Positions 1-6,968 of a DNA stretch of 64,000 nucleotides are shown here, one piece after another. A model generated the notes under the pieces. It was not told the origin of the DNA. It did not search any database and saw nothing but the letters and a program-made list of their open reading frames with translations. The stretch is from contig JAAYCR010000034.1 in NCBI GenBank assembly GCA_012729675.1, positions 1 to 64,000 on the forward strand, written 5' to 3'. A program made the translations under genes and the position numbers. This DNA is from Phycisphaerae bacterium (GTDB lineage Bacteria; Planctomycetota; Phycisphaerae; Sedimentisphaerales; Anaerohalosphaeraceae). Numbering within the stretch: position 1 is the stretch's first letter; the number at the start of each line of letters is the position of its first letter.

Positions 1-347
1 TCGCCTGTCGGTAATACGCAAACTTGCGTTTTATCTACTCCGCCTGTCGGTAACTTAGGCGAATTTTCGCTTAAGTCGTTTCTATGCTCTTTGAGGATTT
101 CGGCCAGCGGTCGGCCTGTCCTTTTGGACTGAACATCGAACACGTCGCCCCCTTCGCCGCAACTTTGGCAATGCCAGCGATAAACGCCGTCTTGACCCTG
201 AAAGACCCCCGCGCTAGGGGTCTTGTCTCCGTTGCGGTGGTTCTCTGGACAAAGGCAATGCATCGCCCGGCCTTTGAATTTCGCCCCAGCCGCCAAGAGT
301 TCGGCTTTGAGTTCATTCTCTGATAACTGTTTGGGGTGTGGTGTCAT
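1..347 (-). CDS. CHC2 zinc-finger primase N-terminus, partial at left edge
   Basis: The reading frame opens at ATG 347-345 and stays open to the window edge, so only about 115 residues are seen. It has a DnaG-type CHC2 zinc finger: Cys31/Cys33 and His37 in CLCPENH, then Cys60 and Cys63 in WHCQSCGEGGD, the usual lead-in to a primase catalytic domain. CHC2 proteins of phages, plasmids and integrative elements make RNA primers for element replication. The ATG overlaps the stop of the upstream gene (ATGA), which supports the start and suggests translational coupling. The last visible codons encode LPTG twice, from a 13-base direct repeat at 2-14 and 41-53. The chromosomal dnaG lies separately at 14203-16029, so this is an element-borne primase. 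The toprim or helicase part would lie outside the window. Confidence 0.8.
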   Translation of the reverse strand, partial: MTPHPKQLSENELKAELLAAGAKFKGRAMHCLCPENHRNGDKTPSAGVFQGQDGVYRWHCQSCGEGGDVFDVQSKRTGRPLAEILKEHRNDLSENSPKLPTGGVDKTQVCVLPTG

Positions 348-832
348 AGTGCCAGCCCTAAGCTCTCCAGTACCCGCCGTTCGCGCTCCGGGTCGGGGGT
401 TTCCGGTGTGGGGTTTGTTTCCGATGGGGTTTCATTATTGGCATCGGAAAAAGAAAAATTCTCTTCTTCTTTTATTTTTCTATTCTGTTTGACGTGGGGG
501 TCAGAGTAAATCGACGTGGGGGTCAAAGTAGAATCTGAAAATGTCAAAGTAAAATCATCTTTTACTTTGACCTCAGCGTCAAAGTATAACCGCCGCCAGC
601 GTGATTGATTCCCGGTGATCTTGACCCAGCCCCCGGCTTCAAGTTTCTTGACAAGACGGGAAACGGTGTCGGGGTGTTTGCAAAGAATCCGCCCGATTTC
701 GGCGTTGCTTAATCGCAGCCCGTCGGGAAAAGTCCAGACCAGACCCAGCAGCATTTTTTCCGGCAAGGATAGTTCAGGGTGATAAAGTACCGCCCCCGGG
801 ATCCGGCAGGTTTTGACCCCGGCAGTCGTCAT
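344..832 (-). CDS. Replication-type helix-turn-helix protein
   Basis: A 162-residue protein with a winged-HTH-like core near residues 25-75 (LSNAEIGRILCKHPDTVSRLVKKLEAGGW) and an acidic, Ser/Pro/Glu-rich tail. This resembles the N-terminal HTH of phage and plasmid replication initiators, in which lead residues (PGAVLYHPELSLPEKMLL) precede the HTH. ATG 832 overlaps the upstream stop as ATGA; a longer frame from 862 would overlap the upstream gene more and is less likely. The stop overlaps the primase ATG the same way, so this sits inside a tightly packed element operon. A role in initiation or copy control is inferred from context only. Confidence 0.65.
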   Translation of the reverse strand: MTTAGVKTCRIPGAVLYHPELSLPEKMLLGLVWTFPDGLRLSNAEIGRILCKHPDTVSRLVKKLEAGGWVKITGNQSRWRRLYFDAEVKVKDDFTLTFSDSTLTPTSIYSDPHVKQNRKIKEEENFSFSDANNETPSETNPTPETPDPERERRVLESLGLAL

Positions 833-1032
833 CGGCCTAACTCCGTTTCGGCCTGCCTCCATCCCTTCAAAAAATCTGCTTTAAGTCGGTTCTGTTTGTG
901 GTGATCGGCCAGAATGACCAAGACGGCCTGAACAATGGCAGGCGTCGCCGTAGCGATTAACCGCTTGACCTGTCGCCGTTGTTTGTCAATATCGCCGGGC
1001 AATGGGAATATTGGTTCTAAGGGTTTGCTCAT
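829..1032 (-). CDS. Small hypothetical protein of the element operon
   Basis: A 67-residue, basic protein with a predicted helical centre (AIVQAVLVILADHHKQNRL). I do not recognise a family. Its start (ATG 1032) overlaps the stop of the HTH gene upstream and its stop overlaps the next ATG, both as ATGA. This phase-shifted packing is the main evidence that it is translated. No catalytic motif, signal peptide or membrane segment is visible. Confidence 0.5.
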   Translation of the reverse strand: MSKPLEPIFPLPGDIDKQRRQVKRLIATATPAIVQAVLVILADHHKQNRLKADFLKGWRQAETELGR

Positions 1033-1220
1033 ACCGTCGCCCCCTTACACGCCTGAATAAACGCTTCCAAGTCCCGGACGTCGAACCGTACGCAGCGTTG
1101 GCCGAGACGGACAGCCCGAATCCGTCCTTGCTGCGTCAAGGTGTACAGGGTGCGTTCGCTTATGGCCAGCGTCTTTGCTGCGTCTCGTGATGATAATAGT
1201 AGGGGGGTTTTATTTTCCAT
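1029..1220 (-). CDS. Excisionase/MerR-like HTH (HTH_17) protein
   Basis: A 63-residue DNA-binding protein of the excisionase-like HTH_17 type: RDAAKTLAISERTLYTLTQQGRI forms the helix-turn-helix, followed by the wing strand pattern AVRLGQRCVRFDVRDLEAFI. Proteins of this size in integrated elements act as recombination directionality factors or small regulators. It is followed by an ATGA overlap with the next gene and overlaps the end of another HTH_17 gene upstream by about 11 bases. Two adjacent, different HTH_17 proteins suggest separate regulatory and excision roles, but which is which cannot be told here. Confidence 0.7.
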   Translation of the reverse strand: MENKTPLLLSSRDAAKTLAISERTLYTLTQQGRIRAVRLGQRCVRFDVRDLEAFIQACKGATV

Positions 1221-1389
1221 CTTGTCGCCCCTTCAGGAATCGCAGCACGTCGCCAGCATCAAAACGAATCGTTTTTGGCGAAACGACGATACGGGGGATT
1301 TTGCCCTCACTCGCCCAGCGCGACACGGTGCCGGGCTTGACCCGCAACAGCCGGGCAACTTGTTCCTTTGTCAAAAGTTCATCTTGCAT
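1210..1389 (-). CDS. Second excisionase-like HTH (HTH_17) protein
   Basis: About 59 residues from ATG 1389; an in-frame ATG at 1437 would add 16 residues of unlike composition. The body reads LLTKEQVARLLRVKPGTVSRWASEGKIPRIVVSPKTIRFDAGDVLRFL, the canonical HTH_17 arrangement of helix-turn-helix, wing and closing helix. It lies directly upstream of the other HTH_17 gene and overlaps it by about 11 bases. It is probably a directionality factor or repressor of the integrated element. Confidence 0.65.
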   Translation of the reverse strand: MQDELLTKEQVARLLRVKPGTVSRWASEGKIPRIVVSPKTIRFDAGDVLRFLKGRQDGK

Positions 1390-1508
1390 AATCGCATCCC
1401 ATAAAAGTACCGTTTCTTTTATGGTGCGTTTATGCAACGCATAATTTGCATAATGCCGCCGATGGGCTTATGGCGTGGTTATAGTTGAAAGTTCGATTGC
1501 ATAAAAAA

Positions 1509-2150
1509 TTATTTTGTGGGCTTTTTGGGGGGCTTTCGGCTATCCGTCCGCGCCCCTAATTTGAGCGCATCGGCATCGACAATGGTTTTCCCGGCCTTTG
1601 GTGCGGCCTTGTCTGTCGGCAGCCCTTGCTGTTCCAACCAATCCCTATACTCTGTCGTCCATCGCGAAACGCTATGCTGTCCAATTTTCCGCCCAAGCTC
1701 TCTTGACATCATCCGGGCAACCTCTGTTTGTGTCCCGACATCGGCAATGCAATATAGCTGGAACGCAATTCGCGCCTCTTTTGGCGGCTTTTTGGTTTTC
1801 CGGGCAGGTTTGGACGGTGTGGTGTTTTGGGAGTCAAGATAATCTTGAACATATACCCCAATTTCATTCCAAGTAAGTTTCTTGAGTTCATCGCCAGTCA
1901 AGTGATATACCCGCCGCAAAAAGGCATCCAACCGCCGTGTGGACAAGTCAGGCACTGCCGCCGCCAGCAGCAGCAATTCGTTGTTAGTCAGCGTCGCCCT
2001 GTAGCCCTTCTTCGTGGGTTCGCCCGGTGCAACAAATAAAATCGGTTCTTCTGAAAATGGACATTCTGGAATTGTAATTCTGAAGGTTTCGACGATTTTT
2101 TCCCAAAACGCAGTCAATGCCTCTTTACCGTATAATACTTTTTTCGCCAT
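1509..2150 (-). CDS. Hypothetical protein of the integrated element
   Basis: A 213-residue protein of unknown family. The N-terminal half is mixed (residues 1-110). The middle carries a Lys/Pro-rich linker (SKPARKTKKPPKEAR) followed by a predicted HTH-like segment (TQTEVARMMSRELGRKIGQHSVSRWTTEYRDWL, about residues 140-175), and the tail is very basic. The segment suggests DNA binding. It is the first sizeable gene of the minus-strand cargo as read from the attachment-like site at 2507. I cannot assign a function. Confidence 0.5.
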   Translation of the reverse strand: MAKKVLYGKEALTAFWEKIVETFRITIPECPFSEEPILFVAPGEPTKKGYRATLTNNELLLLAAAVPDLSTRRLDAFLRRVYHLTGDELKKLTWNEIGVYVQDYLDSQNTTPSKPARKTKKPPKEARIAFQLYCIADVGTQTEVARMMSRELGRKIGQHSVSRWTTEYRDWLEQQGLPTDKAAPKAGKTIVDADALKLGARTDSRKPPKKPTK

Positions 2151-2247
2151 ATCGCATCGCCTTTACGAATCGCCAAAAGTTCAAAGCAAGGGCAGCCGGT
2201 GGCGTGCCGGTTTTCGGGTGCGCGCCCTATCCCTTGCCTGTATTGTA

Positions 2248-2544
2248 TTATTTTTCCATCTTCTTTTCAAGATTAATCCCGGCCAGCGCCAGAATCGCAA
2301 CCCGAACATTTTCGGGCAGTGAATCCCAGACAAGAGCAAGCCGTTGTAAATCGCCCGAAAGTGTTTGACCGTGTACCTCTTTAGGGGTAGAATTCTGGGG
2401 AAAAGTATAAATGTGTGCCGATTTTTGTACCCTCTGGGTTTCGGAGTTTTCTGTAAGTGTACTGTTTTTAATGCTTTGTGATTTTGGGTTCAAGTCCCTC
2501 ACCGCCCAGTGTTGTAAAGCGTTGAAATGCAGCACCATACACAA
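2248..2544 (-). CDS. Doubtful ORF spanning the attachment-like site
   Basis: This 98-residue frame begins inside chromosomal and tRNA-fragment DNA (HWAVRDLNP is the antisense translation of a tRNA 3' end), so its N-terminus is not credible. Only the last 40 or so residues (LQRLALVWDSLPENVRVAILAL) look protein-like. They resemble short tails I associate with tyrosine-recombinase ORFs at tRNA attachment sites, which I could not check. It may be a recombinase remnant fused to the attachment site. Confidence 0.3.
   Translation of the reverse strand: MCMVLHFNALQHWAVRDLNPKSQSIKNSTLTENSETQRVQKSAHIYTFPQNSTPKEVHGQTLSGDLQRLALVWDSLPENVRVAILALAGINLEKKMEK
2483..2507 (+). other. tRNA 3'-end fragment, probable attachment site of the element
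   Basis: The sequence GGGTTCAAGTCCC followed by TCACCGCCCA has the form of a T-arm (loop TTCAAGT) plus the 3' acceptor strand and discriminator base. No matching 5' acceptor strand (TGGGCGG or similar) exists in the preceding 80 bases, and the outer T-stem pairs are lost just before the GGG. So this is a 3' fragment, not a tRNA gene. That is what remains at one side after integration into a tRNA 3' end. Its position at the border between element cargo and chromosomal genes supports this, and a terminator follows 36 bases downstream. Confidence 0.55.
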
Positions 2545-2576
2545 AAGCTCTTGCTTTACAGCAAGGGCTTTTTCTG
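2543..2576 (+). terminator. Intrinsic terminator downstream of the tRNA fragment
   Basis: A 13-base-pair hairpin (arms AAAAGCTCTTGCT and AGCAAGGGCTTTTT, one G-T pair, loop TTAC) followed by T-rich sequence. The A-rich 5' side makes it potentially bidirectional. It probably served the tRNA whose 3' end survives at 2483-2507. Confidence 0.65.
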
Positions 2577-2617
2577 TTTTTCTCTATAATGTCGGTGTAA
2601 TGAGTCGAGAGGATAGC

Positions 2618-3541
2618 ATGAAGCATTTGCTTTTTTTATTGTGCGGCGTGGTGTTTGGGCTGTCGGGGTGCGACACCCAGTCTCGGATCGAGCGGCGGGC
2701 GGCGGCGTTTGAGCCTGCGGGCGAGACGGTCAAGGTGATGACGTTTAACATTCGCTATGGCACGGCCAACGACGGCGAGGATCACTGGGATTATCGTAAG
2801 GAGATGGTGTTTGATCTGATCGCCGGGCATGGAGCGGACGTGGTCGGCTTGCAGGAGGCGCTGGATTTTCAGGTCAGCGAGATTCGTCGGGCGGTGCAAG
2901 GCTATGGCGTCGTGACCGCCGGGCGGGACGATGGCCTTCAGGCCGGGGAGCACTGCACTATTCTGTATCGCCGCGACCGATTTCGTGCGGCCGATTCGGG
3001 GACGTTCTGGTTTTCCAATTCGCCGTGGGTGCCTGGATCGATGCACTGGGGCAACCGTATCCCGCGGATTTGTACTTGGGTGCGGCTGGTCGAGCGGGAA
3101 ACGGGCAATGCCTTTTGTGTGTATAACCTGCATTTGGATCACCAGTCGCAGGAGTCGCGGTTCAAAAGCGCCCAGTTGCTGGCTCGGCGTGTGGCGGCGC
3201 GCGAGCCGAAAGATCCCGTCGTGGTGATGGGGGATTTCAATATGGGACTGGATAATCCGGGGATGCTGTATCTGCGGCGGCTGGGGTATCCAGATGGGCC
3301 GGTTGAGCTGCTGGATACGTGGCGGCTGATGCAGCCGGATGCGCCGGATACACGGACGTATCATGGGTTTAAGGGCGGAACCGAGGGCGTTAAGATCGAT
3401 CAGATCCTCGTTGAACGAACGAGCGAGGTACTGGCCGCCGAGATTGACCGCACGACAAATGAAGAAGGGCGATACCCTTCTGACCATTACCCGGTGACGG
3501 CGACGCTGAAATTGTGGAATAACGCATCCAGCGATTTTTGA
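2618..3541 (+). CDS. Endonuclease/exonuclease/phosphatase-family lipoprotein
   Basis: A 307-residue exported member of the EEP superfamily (metal-dependent phosphoesterases acting on nucleic acids, phosphoinositides or sphingomyelin). Residues 1-18 form a lipoprotein signal with lipobox LSGC, lipidated at Cys18. Family motifs appear in order: MTFNIRYG, VGLQEALDFQ (catalytic Glu), YNLHLDH, VVMGDFN and SDHYPVTA (catalytic Asp-His). The start ATG 2618 is chosen because AGAGGA lies just upstream and the signal peptide begins there. The substrate is unknown. Its 3' end overlaps the end of convergent waaA by 55 bases, so antisense transcription through both tails is likely. Confidence 0.85.
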   Translation: MKHLLFLLCGVVFGLSGCDTQSRIERRAAAFEPAGETVKVMTFNIRYGTANDGEDHWDYRKEMVFDLIAGHGADVVGLQEALDFQVSEIRRAVQGYGVVTAGRDDGLQAGEHCTILYRRDRFRAADSGTFWFSNSPWVPGSMHWGNRIPRICTWVRLVERETGNAFCVYNLHLDHQSQESRFKSAQLLARRVAAREPKDPVVVMGDFNMGLDNPGMLYLRRLGYPDGPVELLDTWRLMQPDAPDTRTYHGFKGGTEGVKIDQILVERTSEVLAAEIDRTTNEEGRYPSDHYPVTATLKLWNNASSDF

Positions 3542-4788
3542 GTTGCGCCCTGATTGCGGCGGATGATGTCGCGTCCGGCATCGGCGATGCGGCCGGCATA
3601 ATCGGCATCCGACAGGCATTTTTGAACCGCTGTGAGCAGTTCTTCCGCGTTTTTTATCTCAATCGCTCCGCCGCCGGAGAGCAGGGCGTCCACCGTTTGT
3701 TTGAAATTGAAGGTGTGCGGCCCGAAGAGTGTGCATTTGCCCAAGGCCGCCGGCTCCATCATATCCGAGCCGCCCATCGGCGTGAGGGTTCGCCCGACAA
3801 AGACGACTGTCGCCAAGGCATAAAACTTTTTCAGGTCGCCCATTGTGTCGCCGAGAATGACCGTCGGCTTTCCGCCGGTGCAGGAGTCCATCTTCTTGAG
3901 TTCACTGTATCGCACAAATTCCAACCCCGCCTGTTCGATCAGTGCGGCGACCTCGTCAAACCGTTCGGGTTTTCGCGGAACAATCGCCAGCCGCAGGTCT
4001 TCGAAGGCCGGCTGCTGACGGAGTCCCCTGAAGACCTCCAGACCGATGGCTTCCTCGCCCGGGCCGGTTCCCCCCAAGACCCATAGGCGTTCTTTGCCGA
4101 GATTGATCTGTTCGACCAGTCGTGCCGTGCCGGGCACTTCGCCGTCGATCTGGGCGGTGTCATACTTGAGCGAGCCGGTCACCTGTACCCGTTCGGCCGG
4201 GCAGCCTAATGCGATGAAGCGTTCGGCATATTCAGGGGTCTGTGCGAGCACCAGGCCGACACGGCTGAACATCGGTCGAATCAAGCGGCGGATTTTGAGA
4301 TATTTGGGAAAACTGCCGTCGCTGATGCGGCCGTTGACCACCGCCACCGGAATTTGTCTGTCGGCCGCGAATCGTGCCAGATTCGGCCAGACCTCCAACT
4401 CCATCAGGCAGATGATGGCGGGGTTGATGTTTGTGATCGCCCGGCTCATCACGCAGGATAGGTCAAACGGAAAGTAAAACACATCGCAGTCGCTCTGGTA
4501 GATCGCCTTGGCTCGGGCCAGGCCGGTGTCGGTCGTGGCGGAAACGGCCACTGGCATATTGGGATGTTGGCGGTGCAGGGCGTCAATGAGCGTGCGAGCG
4601 GCATTGACCTCGCCGACGCTGACGGCGTGAATCCAGATGCAGGGCTGTTGGGGGGTGCGACGGCGGATGTCGCCCAGCCGCTGTCCCCAGCCGCCTCGAT
4701 AGCGTTTGTGGGCCAGTCGGCGGTATAGAATCACCGGGCTGTAGGCCGCAATCGCAAGTATGTAGAGAAAATCAATCGCATATCGCAT
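3487..4788 (-). CDS. waaA: 3-deoxy-D-manno-octulosonic acid (Kdo) transferase
   Basis: A 433-residue GT30 glycosyltransferase that moves Kdo from CMP-Kdo to lipid A at the inner face of the cytoplasmic membrane. It has an N-terminal membrane anchor (residues 3-22), the catalytic Glu60 in HAVSVGE, a donor-site region with IVPRKPERF, and the C-terminal GGSDMMEPAALGKCTLFGPHTFNF signature. ATG 4788 is preceded by AAGGAT at proper spacing. Together with lpxB (22534-23727) it shows the organism makes Kdo-lipid A. The divergent neighbour is the Rrf2 regulator. Confidence 0.93.
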   Translation of the reverse strand: MRYAIDFLYILAIAAYSPVILYRRLAHKRYRGGWGQRLGDIRRRTPQQPCIWIHAVSVGEVNAARTLIDALHRQHPNMPVAVSATTDTGLARAKAIYQSDCDVFYFPFDLSCVMSRAITNINPAIICLMELEVWPNLARFAADRQIPVAVVNGRISDGSFPKYLKIRRLIRPMFSRVGLVLAQTPEYAERFIALGCPAERVQVTGSLKYDTAQIDGEVPGTARLVEQINLGKERLWVLGGTGPGEEAIGLEVFRGLRQQPAFEDLRLAIVPRKPERFDEVAALIEQAGLEFVRYSELKKMDSCTGGKPTVILGDTMGDLKKFYALATVVFVGRTLTPMGGSDMMEPAALGKCTLFGPHTFNFKQTVDALLSGGGAIEIKNAEELLTAVQKCLSDADYAGRIADAGRDIIRRNQGATQKSLDALFHNFSVAVTG

Positions 4789-4925
4789 GGATATATCCTT
4801 GGCTGCATCGATAACGGGTAAAGCATAGTCCAAAATGCTTGTTAGGTCAATTCTATTAACACTCACACGTTGGTTTCTGTGGGCAATCGCTATAATATTT
4901 CGAAAATATTTATTTATTTTTAGGG

Positions 4926-4954
4926 TTGACTCGTTTTCAAGGATACATTTATAT
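4926..4954 (+). promoter_or_regulatory. Sigma-70-type promoter of the Rrf2 gene
   Basis: -35 TTGACT (4926-4931), a 17-base spacer and -10 TTATAT (4949-4954). The predicted transcription start is near 4961, inside the inverted repeat that follows. Confidence 0.6.
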
Positions 4955-4972
4955 ACGACTATTCGAGTCGTA
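4954..4972 (+). promoter_or_regulatory. IscR-type operator overlapping the transcription start
   Basis: A perfect inverted repeat, TACGACT-ATTCG-AGTCGTA. Its core GACT-N5-AGTC matches the architecture of E. coli IscR type 1 sites, and it sits on the expected +1 of the rrf2 transcript. Autorepression by the Rrf2 protein is inferred. The half-site GACTATTC recurs before the sulfate-binding-protein remnant at 5471-5478. Confidence 0.6.
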
Positions 4973-4986
4973 CTAAGGATTGAAAT

Positions 4987-5451
4987 ATGAAAGTATCGAT
5001 GAAAACCGATTATGCGTTTCGCGTTCTGTTTACGCTGGTAGAGCATTACCAGCGGGGGCCGATCCCTATCCGCGAACTGGCTCGGCGGAATGAGGTACCG
5101 AAGCGATTTCTGGAGCAGATTATGCTTGAAATGAAGGCCAAGGGTTGGGTCGCGAGCATTATGGGCAAGCAGGGGGGGTATGTGCTTTCCAAGTCGCCCG
5201 ATAAAATCACGGCAGGTGCAGTTATAAGGCATTTTTATGGGGTATTGGCGCCCATCGGATGCGTGTCGGTGATCCAATATGAGCCGTGCAGCCAAGAGCC
5301 GGTGTGCCGGTTTCGGCGGCTGTTTCTGGATGTCCGCAATCATGCGGCTCGGCTGATGGATTCGGCGACGCTGGACAGTATTTATCAGGGCAAACCCGTT
5401 CGGCAGGAAGAGGTGTTTAATATGGAATTGACCGGCGGGGCGGGGATTTGA
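4987..5451 (+). CDS. Rrf2-family regulator, IscR/CymR-like with three cysteines
   Basis: A 154-residue Rrf2 regulator. The N-terminal winged HTH reads MKTDYAFRVLFTLVEHY...IPIRELARRNEVPKRFLEQIM, with the wing GKQGGYVLSKSP. Three cysteines, Cys92, Cys101 and Cys107, fall in the loop that holds the [2Fe-2S] cluster in IscR (Cys92, 98, 104), so cluster-based sensing is plausible. It precedes a former sulfate-uptake gene and cysK, and an IscR-type operator overlaps its own promoter. It is therefore probably the controller of cysteine or Fe-S supply. The RBS AAGGAT lies upstream of ATG 4987. Whether it senses Fe-S status, cysteine or O-acetylserine/CysK (as CymR does) is open. Confidence 0.88.
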   Translation: MKVSMKTDYAFRVLFTLVEHYQRGPIPIRELARRNEVPKRFLEQIMLEMKAKGWVASIMGKQGGYVLSKSPDKITAGAVIRHFYGVLAPIGCVSVIQYEPCSQEPVCRFRRLFLDVRNHAARLMDSATLDSIYQGKPVRQEEVFNMELTGGAGI

Positions 5452-5465
5452 TTTTTTTGTTTATA

Positions 5466-5497
5466 AATAGGACTATTCCTATTGAACCTATAGGGTT
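5466..5497 (+). promoter_or_regulatory. Operator-like inverted repeats upstream of the sbp remnant/cysK
   Basis: AATAGG-ACTATT-CCTATT is a perfect inverted repeat (5466-5483), followed by AACC-TATAG-GGTT (5485-5497). The octamer GACTATTC is shared with the operator at 4957-4964. It is likely a second Rrf2 binding site controlling the sbp-cysK transcript. Confidence 0.45.
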
Positions 5498-5529
5498 AAT
5501 CGAATCGAGTTGTCTCGAGGGGAAGATAT

Positions 5530-5736
5530 ATGAAGATATCGAACACTATCGGATGGGGTGTTGCAGTGGCGGTGCTTGTGGCCGCGGCGGTCTTCACTGC
5601 CGGTTGTGATCGCGACAAGGACGGGCAGGCCGTGACGCTGCTGAATGTCTCGTATGACCCGACGCGGGAGTTATATCAGGACTTCAACAAGTATATTTTT
5701 CCGCACACAACGCAGTGTTTCGCGAAGACTATATGA
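5530..5736 (+). pseudogene. Truncated sulfate-binding protein (N-terminus only)
   Basis: The frame starts with a good RBS (AGGGGAAG) and a lipoprotein-like signal ending in FTAGC. Residues 36-53 (VTLLNVSYDPTRELYQDF) are the hallmark start of periplasmic sulfate/thiosulfate-binding proteins (Sbp/CysP), which normally run about 330 residues. After DFNK the frame switches to unrelated sequence and stops at residue 68. So the ligand-binding body is gone, apparently by deletion, and cysK follows 38 bases later. The promoter and RBS still look intact and probably serve cysK. Confidence 0.75.
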
Positions 5737-5774
5737 TCTAATAAACCCTTTTGATAAACAGAAAGGAACATATC

Positions 5775-6722
5775 ATGGCGGATTATGCTGAAAACATTTT
5801 GCAGACAGTAGGCGGCACGCCGCTGGTCCGGGTCAATAAATTGATCTCGGGCGCGACGGTGCTGGCAAAACTCGAAAGCCGCAATCCGCTGGCGTCGGTC
5901 AAAGACCGCATCGGCGTATCGATGATTGAGGCAGCGGAAAAGGCCGGCTACCTTAACGACAAGACCGTCATCATCGAGCCGACCAGCGGCAATACCGGCA
6001 TCGCGCTGGCGTTTGTGTGCGCGGCCAAAGGGTATCGGCTGCTGTTGACGATGCCGGAGTCGATGAGCCTGGAGCGGCGTAAGGTGCTCAAGGCCCTCGG
6101 GGCCGAGCTGGTGCTGACGCCGGCGGCCAGCGGGATGAAAGGGGCGATTGCCACGGCGCAGGAAATTCTTGAGGCCGAGAAGAATGCGTTTATGCCACAG
6201 CAGTTTGAGAACCCGGCCAACCCGGAAGTTCATCGGCGTACGACCGGCGAGGAGATTTGGGCCGGTACGGACGGCAAGATCGATTATCTCGTGTCGGGCG
6301 TCGGTACTGGCGGCACGATCACGGGCGTCGCGGAAGTCATCAAGTCGCGCAAACCGGAGTTTAATGCGGTGGCGGTCGAACCGGCGCAAAGCCCGGTCTT
6401 GACGCAGACGCTGGCCGGTCAGGAGCTTAAGCCCGGGCCGCACAAGATTCAGGGCATTGGCGCGGGGTTTGTGCCGAAGGTGCTGAACCTAAAGATCGTC
6501 GATGAGGTCATCGCTGTCGATCAGGACGAGGCAATTGACTGGGCGCGTCGGGCGGCCAAGCTCGAAGGCTTGTTCGTCGGTCTGTCGTCCGGCGCTGCGC
6601 TGCGGGCGGCCGATATCATTGCCTCCCGGCCGGAAAACAAAGGCAAGCTGATTGTGGCGATTATCCCCAGCTTCGGCGAGCGGTACTTGTCGTCGGCGCT
6701 GTTTGCGGATATCATAACCTAA
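5775..6722 (+). CDS. cysK: Cysteine synthase A (O-acetylserine sulfhydrylase)
   Basis: A 315-residue fold-type II PLP enzyme making L-cysteine from O-acetyl-L-serine and sulfide. PLP lysine Lys43 is in [11 protein letters not shown], the substrate loop TSGNTG spans 70-75, and the glycine-rich phosphate loop is [10 protein letters not shown]. The C-terminal [10 protein letters not shown] is typical. ATG 5775 is preceded by AAAGGAA. It is full length between two gene remnants (sulfate-binding protein upstream, C-terminus of a Cys/Met-metabolism PLP enzyme downstream), as if it alone survived in a former sulfur-assimilation operon. It could use sulfide directly from an anoxic environment. It is probably controlled by the upstream Rrf2 protein. 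Confidence 0.95.
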   Translation: MADYAENILQTVGGTPLVRVNKLISGATVLAKLESRNPLASVKDRIGVSMIEAAEKAGYLNDKTVIIEPTSGNTGIALAFVCAAKGYRLLLTMPESMSLERRKVLKALGAELVLTPAASGMKGAIATAQEILEAEKNAFMPQQFENPANPEVHRRTTGEEIWAGTDGKIDYLVSGVGTGGTITGVAEVIKSRKPEFNAVAVEPAQSPVLTQTLAGQELKPGPHKIQGIGAGFVPKVLNLKIVDEVIAVDQDEAIDWARRAAKLEGLFVGLSSGAALRAADIIASRPENKGKLIVAIIPSFGERYLSSALFADIIT

Positions 6723-6827
6723 ATCAAGATTAAAAATCAGTACTGTCCGGTCATAAGTCGAATAAGGGCAGTTGGTTATAGTTTTGTCGTTCTTTAAAAA
6801 CATACGGATTTTCTGTAAGTGCTTGTT

Positions 6828-6968
6828 TTAGCGGTGTGCCACCGCGCGATGAGTCCCGAAGAAAAGCAGAAAATCGGCATCTCCAAAGGTACGATCCGGC
6901 TGTCCATCGGGATTGAGGATGTGGACGATTTGATTGCCGATCTCCAAAATGCACTGGATAGGATATAA
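6828..6968 (+). pseudogene. C-terminal remnant of a Cys/Met-metabolism PLP enzyme (MetB/MetC/MetY type)
   Basis: Reading frame 6828-6968 gives HRAMSPEEKQKIGI, then SKGTIRLSIGIEDVDDLIAD and the end LQNALDRI. This matches the conserved C-terminus of cystathionine gamma-synthase/O-acetylhomoserine sulfhydrylase enzymes (normally about 390-430 residues). Nothing upstream (6723-6827) matches the rest of the enzyme and there is no plausible start, so only about 46 codons survive. Its stop TAA overlaps the mnmA ATG (TAATG). The original arrangement cysK-metY-mnmA has thus been shortened by a deletion. Confidence 0.75.

Noticed and set aside
2430-2507. Complete tRNA gene ending at 2507
   Set aside because: T-arm and acceptor 3' strand are fine, but there is no 5' acceptor strand, D-arm or anticodon arm upstream, so it is only a fragment.
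6723-6827. Rest of the Cys/Met PLP enzyme in another frame
   Set aside because: All frames were read and none shows the PLP-lysine or other enzyme motifs, so a frameshift alone does not explain the remnant.
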